Part shown: in pieces, positions 7,401-13,671 of the stretch | Position numbering within the stretch: the first letter of the stretch is position 1 | Layout of the letters: the number at the start of each line of letters is the position of its first letter | Assembly: GCA_964450385.1 (NCBI GenBank) | Contig: CAYVEC010000028.1 | Coordinates: 1-20,140 of the forward strand | Origin: JAKLFA01 sp964450385 | GTDB lineage: Bacteria > Omnitrophota > Gorgyraeia > Zapsychrales > JANLHA01 | DNA: 20,140 nucleotides | Direction of reading: 5' to 3' | Translations under genes and position numbers: made by a program | The notes under the pieces: model-generated | The model's database searches: none | Seen by the model: only the letters and a program-made list of their open reading frames with translations | Told to the model about the DNA's origin: nothing

Positions 7401-7916
7401 CTACCCCTCCCCAAGAGTATCTATGATCTGCTGATACACAGCCACATCCTCGGGTGAAAAACAACAAAAAATGATCTCATGAAAGAATCCAGGCGCCGTC
7501 GCGCAGAACACCCGGACACTGTCCACCGCAATACGGGCCGCCCGTTCTCTCGGAAAACGGTACACCCCAGTACTGATACAAGGAAAGGCGATCGTCCGGA
7601 TCCCTCGCTCCATCGCCCGGGCAAGTGAGGACTCATAACAACGTGCCAACAAGGCCGGCTCCCCGCGTCCCCCGCCCCACCATACCGGACCTGGTGTATG
7701 AATCACATACCGCGCAGGCAGACGATATCCCTTGGTAATTTTTGCCTCACCGGTCGGACAGCCGTTGAGGCCGCGGCACTCCTCCAATAATCCGGGTCCC
7801 GCCTTCCGATGGATCGCCCCATCCACCCCGCCCCCGCCCAGGAGGGCCGTATTCGCGGCATTCACAATGGCATCCACCGCGAGCGTCGTGATATCCGCAC
7901 ACACCACACGTAACAC
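7401..7916 (-). CDS. Macrodomain protein, probable O-acetyl-ADP-ribose deacetylase
   Basis: This 171-aa protein is almost entirely one macrodomain of the MacroD/YmdB type, which hydrolyses O-acetyl-ADP-ribose and can remove ADP-ribose from acidic residues. Seen in the sequence are VNAANTALLGGGGVDGAIH (18-36) with the ribose-contacting Asn pair (19 and 22) and Gly-rich loop 1, GCPTGEAKITKGYRLPARYV (52-71), and PCISTGVYRFP (112-122) forming the phosphate loop. All residues typical of the active subclass appear present. The start is GTG at 7914-7916 with AGGGGGCAGG just upstream. It lies 21 nt after the zinc-finger membrane gene and 5 nt before sixA. The link to the exonuclease VII genes downstream is suggestive but unproven. 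Confidence 0.93.
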   Translation of the reverse strand: MLRVVCADITTLAVDAIVNAANTALLGGGGVDGAIHRKAGPGLLEECRGLNGCPTGEAKITKGYRLPARYVIHTPGPVWWGGGRGEPALLARCYESSLARAMERGIRTIAFPCISTGVYRFPRERAARIAVDSVRVFCATAPGFFHEIIFCCFSPEDVAVYQQIIDTLGEG

Positions 7917-7937
7917 CCCTGCCCCCTATTCTAGAAA

Positions 7938-8678
7938 TCACTCAAACCCTTCGACCCCCGAGCCGCCGGAGGTGACCACAAAATCATTCATCCGACCGTC
8001 CGCAGCCCGCGCCGTGATCCGATACCCTCCCTCATTCATCTCGCAGACGATATGATATCCCCCCACGACCCGCCCGCAGAGATCACCATGCCGCGCCGAG
8101 GAATCATACTGAAGAAGCTCGGCAACCCCGGCAGGATACTGTCCGTAAAACCCATGGAACTCAGCAAGGGCAGAGGCCATCTCGGAGACGGCTTTTTTCA
8201 TCCCGGGCTCGCCTGAGGCTTCTAGTCCCGGGCCTGAAAAGAATTGACGCTGAACAATCGGGGCAGCGATCAGCCCGGCACTCACGATGATCCCCATGAC
8301 ACTCGCGATCGTCCAGATGTGCGGATAAGGATCAATGTTGACGATCTCGCGATCATTGATCCGCTGGGCGGTCCGGTACGCGTCATAAATCCCGAACACC
8401 CACGGCAAAACGAGCCAACTCGTCAGGAGGATGACCCCGCCTTTGAAAATCTGACCGTTATACCACTGACCGAGGCCCGGGATGATGCCAAGACCCGCAG
8501 CAAGCAAAGGATCCCGAAACAACGGCGATGTCCTTGCCAGGCGCACCGTGTCCTCTGGACGGCACCGAACGCAATAGGTCTTGCCCTTATAGTCAAGGGC
8601 ACAGTCCGCGCACAAGGTCTGACGGCAGCCCTGGCAGGCGGCAACAGCGATCCGCTCTTTATGTGTTTCACAAAACAT
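7938..8678 (-). CDS. Zinc-finger membrane protein with pseudopilin-like C-terminal part
   Basis: The 246-aa protein has an N-terminal metal-binding module resembling a B-box zinc finger: Cys3, His6, Cys15, Cys18, Cys23, Cys26, Cys36 and Cys39. A hydrophobic block at about 58-105 contains the glycine-rich GLGIIPGLGQWYNGQIFKGG and an aromatic helix, as in small TM2-like membrane modules. A further helix lies at 121-142. The C-terminal part (about 160-240) contains MASALAEFHGFYGQYPAGV, which looks like the region after the N-terminal helix of type II secretion pseudopilins, but there is no prepilin cleavage site. I chose ATG 8676-8678 because GAGGA precedes it by about 7 nt; an upstream start at 8732 overlaps the promoter. 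It heads the operon to xseB. Function unknown. Confidence 0.78.
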   Translation of the reverse strand: MFCETHKERIAVAACQGCRQTLCADCALDYKGKTYCVRCRPEDTVRLARTSPLFRDPLLAAGLGIIPGLGQWYNGQIFKGGVILLTSWLVLPWVFGIYDAYRTAQRINDREIVNIDPYPHIWTIASVMGIIVSAGLIAAPIVQRQFFSGPGLEASGEPGMKKAVSEMASALAEFHGFYGQYPAGVAELLQYDSSARHGDLCGRVVGGYHIVCEMNEGGYRITARAADGRMNDFVVTSGGSGVEGFE

Positions 8679-8704
8679 GGTCTTCCTCAGATAGCAGGCG
8701 TGAT

Positions 8705-8734
8705 ATTCTAACAAAAAATGCCGTGCGGACACAA
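8705..8734 (-). promoter_or_regulatory. Promoter of the operon starting at 8678
   Basis: TAGAAT (8705-8710, 5 of 6 to the -10 consensus) with TTGTGT (8729-8734) 18 bp upstream on the minus strand. The predicted start is near 8698, about 20 nt before the ATG. It sits between the terminator of the preceding unit and the zinc-finger gene, as expected for an operon boundary. Confidence 0.55.
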
Positions 8735-8740
8735 TATGTG

Positions 8741-8775
8741 AAATAAAAAAGCGGCCCTTCGATCATTGAGCCGCC
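8741..8775 (-). terminator. Rho-independent terminator of the MORN-repeat gene pair
   Basis: On the minus strand, GCGGCTC and GGGCCGC (8768-8774 and 8751-8757) form a 7-bp stem with one G-T pair around a 10-nt loop, followed at once by TTTTTTATTT (8741-8750). It lies about 27 bp after the stop codon at 8802 and just before the next promoter. The opposite strand has a weaker pyrimidine tract, so it may work a little in both directions. Confidence 0.85.
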
Positions 8776-8801
8776 TCTCTTTTCTACGATCAATCCCGCC
8801 C

Positions 8802-9278
8802 TTAAAAGGCATCCATCCGAACCGCCTGATCGTCCTCATAAAGGACACGCCATTGAAGCCGTCCGGAACGGGTGAAGAATTCCGCCGGGCCTTCGCGACG
8901 GCCAAAAACAAAATAACGCCGCGAGAAGAGCCCTCCCTCTGGATAAAAGGCCTCCGCAAGGCCATGCGGCTGCCCTGCATAGAAATAGGCACTCTTTAAA
9001 ATTCTCCCGCGCCCGCTAAAGATCTGCTGCGGCCCCTGAAGCCGACCCTGATCATACCAGCTGCTCTCTGCCAAGGCACCGTTCTCATGGAATTGCCAGA
9101 AAACGCCATCGCGCTCCTGCCATTTGATCGACTCGACTTGGCGGAGCGGGGCTTCGGCATGTTTCTCATACACAAAACAAAACCCGTCCTCAACACGGCC
9201 CCTGGCTTCGGCCTGGAGCGCGCCCAAAAGGGGGATACACAACCCTCCGATCAATACATGGATCATCCGTATCTTCAT
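8802..9278 (-). CDS. Exported protein with MORN_2/YwqK-like repeats
   Basis: This 158-aa protein begins with a signal peptide: basic MKIRM, a hydrophobic core at about 7-20, and a likely cut after ALQAEA (residues 20-25). The mature part contains repeats of the MORN_2 (YwqK) type, with the recurring pattern of a turn Asn/Gly-Gly, an aromatic strand, then Gly-x-x-x-Gly: FHENGALAESSWYDQGRLQG, then FSGRGRILKSAYFYAGQPHG, then FYPEGGLFSRRYFVFGRREG, then FFTRSGRLQWRVLYEDDQAV. ATG 9276-9278 is chosen because it gives the signal peptide; the frame is open to 9470, but that part overlaps the upstream gene. No Shine-Dalgarno sequence is seen, and a -10-like TATACT ends 7 nt before the ATG. It follows the larger MORN lipoprotein gene by 67 bp. 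Role unknown. Confidence 0.8.
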   Translation of the reverse strand: MKIRMIHVLIGGLCIPLLGALQAEARGRVEDGFCFVYEKHAEAPLRQVESIKWQERDGVFWQFHENGALAESSWYDQGRLQGPQQIFSGRGRILKSAYFYAGQPHGLAEAFYPEGGLFSRRYFVFGRREGPAEFFTRSGRLQWRVLYEDDQAVRMDAF

Positions 9279-9284
9279 AGCAAA

Positions 9285-9314
9285 AGTATACCTGATCCTC
9301 TCTTTAGAAATCAA
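9285..9314 (-). promoter_or_regulatory. Possible promoter giving a leaderless transcript
   Basis: TATACT (9285-9290, 5 of 6) and TTGATT (9309-9314) are 18 bp apart on the minus strand. The expected transcription start falls at or within a base of the ATG at 9278, and no ribosome site lies between. This is a weak inference from two hexamers. Confidence 0.35.
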
Positions 9315-9322
9315 TCCAGCCC

Positions 9323-9344
9323 CTGCGGCCGTCCGATCCCGCAG
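9323..9344 (-). other. Stem-loop between the two MORN-repeat genes
   Basis: CTGCGG and CCGCAG form a perfect 6-bp stem around a 10-nt loop, 1 nt after the stop codon of the larger MORN gene. The sequence after it (GGGCTGGATTG) has no T-run, so it is not a classical terminator. It could protect the 3' end of the upstream message or lower read-through to the smaller gene. Confidence 0.4.
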
Positions 9345-9345
9345 A

Positions 9346-10254
9346 TTACAACTGTTCCGTCCGAGCCACCTCTCCGAAAGTATTATAATATTCGATAGTC
9401 TTCGGCTGCCCGTTCTCGAACCTCTTGCGGAAGATCGGGTTACCGTTCTGATAATATTCCATTTCCTCAACCAGCATGCCGTCGCGGACCGTCTGATGAC
9501 GCATCACCCGTTCCCCGGGAAAATATTCGCGGATCCCGACCATGGCCTCGTTCTCATAGAGGATCTCTCGCATCACCCATCCGTCCGTATAAAAAAAGCG
9601 CTCGCTTTGAAGGACCCCTGCGTGATACCGCGACTCCTTGACCACCTGGCCGCTTTTGTCATATTCCTTGGACGATCCCTGAAGCACCCCATCCTCGTAC
9701 GTCTTCCGCCGCCAGATGCTCCCGTCAGGCATAAACTCAACGCTCTCGCCATGAAGCCGGTCGTCCCGATACTCATGCTGGGCCCGAAGACGCTGACCAT
9801 CGTACTCCCTAACCGTGCCGTTGAGTTGGTTATTCCGGTAAGTCCGCTCGATCTCGAGCACGCCGCTCGGCGAATAATCCTTCGCCGGCCCATCGAGCTT
9901 TCCATCCTTAAAGAACCGCTCGCGCTGCAGCTGGCCGTGAGAAAAATACATCCGCGAGGCCCCGGACAGCCGCCCGAGATCATATTCCTCCTCGGTCTTC
10001 ACCCGGCCATCTAGATAATACGTCCGCCGCACCCCGGTCTCAAGGCCGTCGTGAATCGTCCCGGAAAACGTGACACGCCCCTGGGGATCGAATTCACGGC
10101 AGTCCCCGTCCGGGACTCCCTGACGATAAAAATATTCCGTTTTAACCGCGCCGTTTGAATGATAGGTGTACCGGATGCCTTCGGGATTCCCCTGGCATCC
10201 CACGAGAAGGACTGCGCCAAGGAGACTGCCTACTATCGTCTGTACTGACCGCAT
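9346..10254 (-). CDS. MORN_2/YwqK-repeat lipoprotein
   Basis: This 302-aa protein starts with a lipoprotein signal, LLVGC ending at Cys20, so it is probably lipid-anchored in the envelope. The rest is a continuous run of roughly a dozen repeats of 22-24 residues with the pattern aromatic-x-x-x-Gly-x-(aromatic/charged strand)-Gly-x-x-x-Gly, e.g. YHSNGAVKTEYFYRQGVPDG, then YYLDGRVKTEEEYDLGRLSG, then FMPDGSIWRRKTYEDGVLQG. Such repeats define the MORN_2 family, often labelled YwqK-type antitoxin, a name with little functional support. They fold as a long beta-hairpin solenoid and may bind proteins or membranes. ATG 10252-10254 has GGAGG at 5 nt. The divergent gene at 10339 lies 84 bp away and a second MORN protein follows. 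Confidence 0.88.
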   Translation of the reverse strand: MRSVQTIVGSLLGAVLLVGCQGNPEGIRYTYHSNGAVKTEYFYRQGVPDGDCREFDPQGRVTFSGTIHDGLETGVRRTYYLDGRVKTEEEYDLGRLSGASRMYFSHGQLQRERFFKDGKLDGPAKDYSPSGVLEIERTYRNNQLNGTVREYDGQRLRAQHEYRDDRLHGESVEFMPDGSIWRRKTYEDGVLQGSSKEYDKSGQVVKESRYHAGVLQSERFFYTDGWVMREILYENEAMVGIREYFPGERVMRHQTVRDGMLVEEMEYYQNGNPIFRKRFENGQPKTIEYYNTFGEVARTEQL

Positions 10255-10284
10255 CCGGCCCTCCAGAAAAAAGAGGAAAAAGAC

Positions 10285-10313
10285 TTGAAAAAAAACCTCT
10301 CCCGCTCAAAAAT
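10285..10313 (+). promoter_or_regulatory. Possible promoter of the small membrane protein gene
   Basis: TTGAAA (10285-10290) is followed after 17 bp by AAAAAT (10308-10313), 26 bp before the ATG. The -35 box is good and the -10 box is weak (4 of 6). It lies in the 84-bp A-rich gap between divergent genes; I could not identify a convincing promoter for the opposite direction. Confidence 0.35.
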
Positions 10314-10338
10314 AAGACCATCAACAGAAGGGGACGTC

Positions 10339-10683
10339 ATGTCATTCGCCACGATCATGTCAACAATCAGGGACTGGGACAACCGCTGTTCGCGCTGGAT
10401 GATGCGCCACTTCTATTTTCTCTTCTTTCAGTTCGTCCTCGTCGCCGCCTTTGTCTTCTTCTTCCGACAGGTCCTTGAGGTCATTAATCTCTCAATGGCC
10501 AATCCCGGCGATCTCACGACATCCCTACTCGTCAACAACTCGATCTCGCTCGTCATGATCGTCTTTCTCCTGATCCTCAATTCTTTCTGGATGCTCTTCG
10601 TTTTTAACGGGCTCAACCGGATCCGTCTCATCCTAAAGGACATCAACTACAATCTGACTCGCCAGAAACAACACCCGCGATAG
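10339..10683 (+). CDS. Small two-helix membrane protein of unknown function
   Basis: This 114-aa protein has two clear membrane segments: about 25-45 (starting FYFLFFQFVLVAAFVFFF) and about 68-90 (ISLVMIVFLLILNSFWMLFVF). A short amphipathic N-terminus precedes them and a basic tail ends RQKQHPR. I chose ATG 10339 because AAGGGG lies 6 nt upstream; starting at 10285 would add 18 residues and cover the promoter-like sequence. It points the opposite way to its neighbours, diverges from the MORN lipoprotein gene and converges with ftsA, with only 5 bp between the two stop codons and no terminator there. No family is recognised. A role in envelope or division is only a guess from position. Confidence 0.68.
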   Translation: MSFATIMSTIRDWDNRCSRWMMRHFYFLFFQFVLVAAFVFFFRQVLEVINLSMANPGDLTTSLLVNNSISLVMIVFLLILNSFWMLFVFNGLNRIRLILKDINYNLTRQKQHPR

Positions 10684-10688
10684 CCTCA

Positions 10689-11927
10689 TCAAAAATACTC
10701 TTGATACAGCTCTTTCAGCTTCTCCCCGATCATCGTAGCGGGATTCCCGCCTTTCACCTCCGGGGCATCAAGGCCATAGGCCTTCCGAAAACCCGCCTGG
10801 GCCAGCCCGATGGCGGATAAAAATTTCGCGGCGTTGTGCATCCGTTTCACCGGAAAATTGAGACCGGCCAGCTTGACCGCGGCACGGGCCATCTGCTCGA
10901 TCCGCTCGGGGAGCCCGGTCAAAAAGGCGCCGCCTCCGGCAACAAAAATACCAATATTGATCTGATCGCCATACCCAGACCCCGCGAGCTTCTCGCGACA
11001 GGCGTCGAGAAAACGCGCGACCTCTGGTTCGATCGCGCGATTGATGTCGCCCTTTTTCACAGGCCAATACCCCTCATCACGTTTGATCAGGACCTCCTCC
11101 TCGGCCCAGCCCGATCCTCCGGAGACATTCGCGTATGACTGCTTGATGTCCTCGGCGAGATCGTAGCTGAGCTGAAGATGTTCGCTCAACGCGGCCGTGA
11201 TATCAGAACCGCCCATCGCGATCGTCTCAAACGAACGGAGCCCCCCGCCTTTAAAAATCAACATATCGGTCACCGTCGAACCGATATCAAGAACAACCGC
11301 CCCCTGACGTTTTTGATAGTCATTCAAGGACCCCTCGGCAGCCGCAATGCTAGTGAAAAAGACATTCACCACATCGTACCCCGCCTGATGGACCGCCTTG
11401 GTGAGATTCTTCACGATCGTATTGTTCGCCACAAAGACCAGGGTGCTCACCTCGAGCTTCCGGCCGAAAAGCCCGATCGGATTCAACGCGGTGTTCACAT
11501 CATCCACCTTGAACATCTGGGGGAAATCCGCGAGAACAATCTCATCCATCTTGACCCCGAGGAGGCGCGCCTGCTGAATGATCCGGCCCACATCCTGTTT
11601 CGTGATAATCTTATTCCCTCGATCAACAAGAGGGATCGTGGTCGAACTATAACGTTTCTGAACGATGTCCCCGCCGATCCCGAGCTGAACGTCCTTGATG
11701 CGGACGCCTGTCTTCGTCGAGAGTTCTGAAATGACATGGTCCACCGTCAGCGAGAGTTCCCCGAGGTCCGTGACCGATCCGCCTGAAAATCCGCTCGTCT
11801 TCGCCTCATAGACCCCCAGGAGCGACAGCTCCTTATTATCACCGACCTCAAGCACGCCGGCCTTCACGGTATGGACGCCGATATCAAGCCCACAAAAATA
11901 TTTTTGATGCATCAATCGTTTAAACAT
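10689..11927 (-). CDS. ftsA: Cell division protein FtsA
   Basis: FtsA is the actin-like ATPase that tethers FtsZ filaments to the membrane and recruits later division proteins. The 412-aa protein shows phosphate-1 CGLDIGVHTVKAG (12-24), the inserted SHS2/1C subdomain (about 80-185, with NPIGLFGRKLEV), phosphate-2 VLDIGSTVTDM (212-222), adenosine motif VAGGGAFLTG (329-338), and a C-terminal amphipathic-looking helix EKLKELYQEYF that would be the membrane anchor. Phosphate-2 has STV where E. coli FtsA has GGT. The related PilM was considered, but the 1C domain and the dcw context favour FtsA. ATG 11925-11927 has GGGGACAT upstream. It follows ftsQ by 9 nt and ends the cluster; ftsZ does not follow. 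Confidence 0.93.
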   Translation of the reverse strand: MFKRLMHQKYFCGLDIGVHTVKAGVLEVGDNKELSLLGVYEAKTSGFSGGSVTDLGELSLTVDHVISELSTKTGVRIKDVQLGIGGDIVQKRYSSTTIPLVDRGNKIITKQDVGRIIQQARLLGVKMDEIVLADFPQMFKVDDVNTALNPIGLFGRKLEVSTLVFVANNTIVKNLTKAVHQAGYDVVNVFFTSIAAAEGSLNDYQKRQGAVVLDIGSTVTDMLIFKGGGLRSFETIAMGGSDITAALSEHLQLSYDLAEDIKQSYANVSGGSGWAEEEVLIKRDEGYWPVKKGDINRAIEPEVARFLDACREKLAGSGYGDQINIGIFVAGGGAFLTGLPERIEQMARAAVKLAGLNFPVKRMHNAAKFLSAIGLAQAGFRKAYGLDAPEVKGGNPATMIGEKLKELYQEYF

Positions 11928-11936
11928 ATGTCCCCG

Positions 11937-12692
11937 CTATTTCGCACTTAAGATCGGTTCCTTAAACCGAAGGTCCACATAACGGACCGTTTTCAAATCA
12001 AATCCCGGTTGAGAGATCAGGACCCCGAGTTGACCGAGCTTCCCCTCCACCTGATATTCATCCATCACGATCGACCCCCGGTCCGCCATCTGGACCGTGA
12101 TCTTCGACAGACTCTCAACATCCATGGAAACAACGCGAAGTCCCTTGAGATATTCGTTCTCCGCCATCGCCGCTAAGATCTTAAGGGCCACCGCGACCTC
12201 ACGGGACCGGATCGGCTTCCCATAAGACACCTCTGCCGCCACGGGCACTCCCGTCACGACCGGAAGCCCCTGTGACGCGCGCCCCGCCTCTGAGACAAGA
12301 ACTCCCCGCTGGTCCACAAGCCACTCGTTCCTACCGACCACGACGATCATCACCGGGTCCCTTCGTTCCGCGACGAGGTAAATGCGGTGCGGCAGCTGGC
12401 GCTGAATACGCAGGCGGTCAAGCCCCGGGTATTGCGAACGAATCTGTCCTTCAAGCCGCCGGAGATCAACATTAAAAATATTCCGCCCGATCAGGGCGTC
12501 AAGATAACTCGATTGAACCCCCTCGAGTCCCGGGGAACGGACCACCTCGGTGACCACGAACATCTCTGAGGTCACAAAAAAACGAACGGTCTGGCGAACA
12601 CCGAGCAGCGCCCCGGCAACCAGGACAAGCAGCATCATCAAGATCCCGAGGATCTTGACCCCATCAACATTCGGCTTTTTTCTTCTGGCCAT
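11937..12692 (-). CDS. ftsQ: Cell division protein FtsQ
   Basis: FtsQ is a bitopic membrane protein that links early and late divisome parts, normally through FtsB and FtsL. The 251-aa protein has the class layout: a short basic cytoplasmic tail (MARRKK), one membrane helix at about 13-35, a POTRA domain (about 43-115, with LIGRNIFNVDLRRLEGQI and LPHRIYLVAERRDPV), then the FtsQ/DivIB beta domain with RNEWLVDQRGVLV and a final strand region VRYVDLRFKEP, which is very typical. ATG 12690-12692 lies 4 nt after the ddl stop, with GGGGAT overlapping the end of ddl. Its place between ddl and ftsA is the classic dcw order. Confidence 0.92.
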   Translation of the reverse strand: MARRKKPNVDGVKILGILMMLLVLVAGALLGVRQTVRFFVTSEMFVVTEVVRSPGLEGVQSSYLDALIGRNIFNVDLRRLEGQIRSQYPGLDRLRIQRQLPHRIYLVAERRDPVMIVVVGRNEWLVDQRGVLVSEAGRASQGLPVVTGVPVAAEVSYGKPIRSREVAVALKILAAMAENEYLKGLRVVSMDVESLSKITVQMADRGSIVMDEYQVEGKLGQLGVLISQPGFDLKTVRYVDLRFKEPILSAK

Positions 12693-12696
12693 AAGA

Positions 12697-13671
12697 CTAT
12701 CCCCGATGTGCCGTTACCCGCCCGGTTGCCCGTGCGTGGGCAAGCGAGACCAGCCGTGCGCACAATTCGACAAAATCATATCCGACAGCCCGTGCCGCCT
12801 TCGGCAGCAGGCTCGTTTCCGTGAAGCCGGGAATAGTGTTAATCTCTAACACATACGGACGCCCGAGATCATCAAGCATCACATCAACCCGTCCCATATC
12901 ACGGCACCCGATCACCCGGAACGTCTCACGAGCGACCCCCTGCACTTTCCGGACCGCCTCATCCGTCAACGGGGCCGGAAGGAGATAATCGGTCATCCCC
13001 TTTTGATATTTCGAGGTGAAATCAAAGAACCCTTCATGCGGCCGAATCTCGATGATCGGCAGGACCTCTTCCCCTAAAATGCCGACGGTGAGCTCGCGGC
13101 CGTGGATATACCGCTCCACAAGAAGCCTAGGCCCGTACTCAAAACCGACCGCGAGCGCGCGGTCTAATTCTTCGATTGAGCGTACAATCGTCACCCCAAT
13201 ACTGGATCCCTCACAGGCAGGCTTGATCACGACCGGACCCCGCGCGGCCATGGCCCTCGCGGCCTCGATCGAGGCCGGATCTCCCTGCCCGACGACCTGA
13301 AATTCCGCGACCGGGACTGAAGCCCGGCGCAGAGCCTCTTGGGTCCGAATCTTATCAATCGCCATCCGGCTCGCCTCGACCCCTGACCCGACATAAGGGA
13401 TCCCCATGGCCTCAAGCAAGGCCTGGACTTGGCCATCTTCACCATAGACCCCGTGAAGCGCGATGAACGCAATATTGATCCGTTTTTCAGCAATCGCCTC
13501 TTGATTCCGCCGCGCCTCAAACGACTCAAGCACGATCTCCACAACATCAGCCCCGCCCTGCCCGAGAGCCGCCGCAACCGCGTGCCCGGATTTCAGCGAG
13601 ATCTCCCGCTCGGAAGAACATCCGCCCATGAGAACACCAATGCGCCCCATCTGTTTTAAATCATACCCCAT
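12697..13671 (-). CDS. ddl: D-alanine--D-alanine ligase
   Basis: This ATP-grasp enzyme makes the D-Ala-D-Ala dipeptide added by MurF. The 324-aa protein carries MGGCSSEREISLKSG (15-29), ALHGVYGEDG (71-80), the ATP-binding VVIKPACEGSSIGV (147-160), GRELTVGIL (191-199), and the metal/ATP motif VLEINTIPGFTETS (274-287). MGRVDVMLDD matches the usual (A)RVDF strand. The ATG at 13669-13671 overlaps the end of murC by 11 nt, with AGGTGG inside murC. A later Met at residue 8 has no ribosome site. In many bacteria murB lies between murC and ddl; here the two genes overlap and murB is absent. Confidence 0.96.
   Translation of the reverse strand: MGYDLKQMGRIGVLMGGCSSEREISLKSGHAVAAALGQGGADVVEIVLESFEARRNQEAIAEKRINIAFIALHGVYGEDGQVQALLEAMGIPYVGSGVEASRMAIDKIRTQEALRRASVPVAEFQVVGQGDPASIEAARAMAARGPVVIKPACEGSSIGVTIVRSIEELDRALAVGFEYGPRLLVERYIHGRELTVGILGEEVLPIIEIRPHEGFFDFTSKYQKGMTDYLLPAPLTDEAVRKVQGVARETFRVIGCRDMGRVDVMLDDLGRPYVLEINTIPGFTETSLLPKAARAVGYDFVELCARLVSLAHARATGRVTAHRG

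Noticed and set aside
11178..11729. Plus-strand open frame of 183 codons
   Set aside because: It is antisense to ftsA, whose actin-fold motifs are unmistakable; no independent coding evidence.
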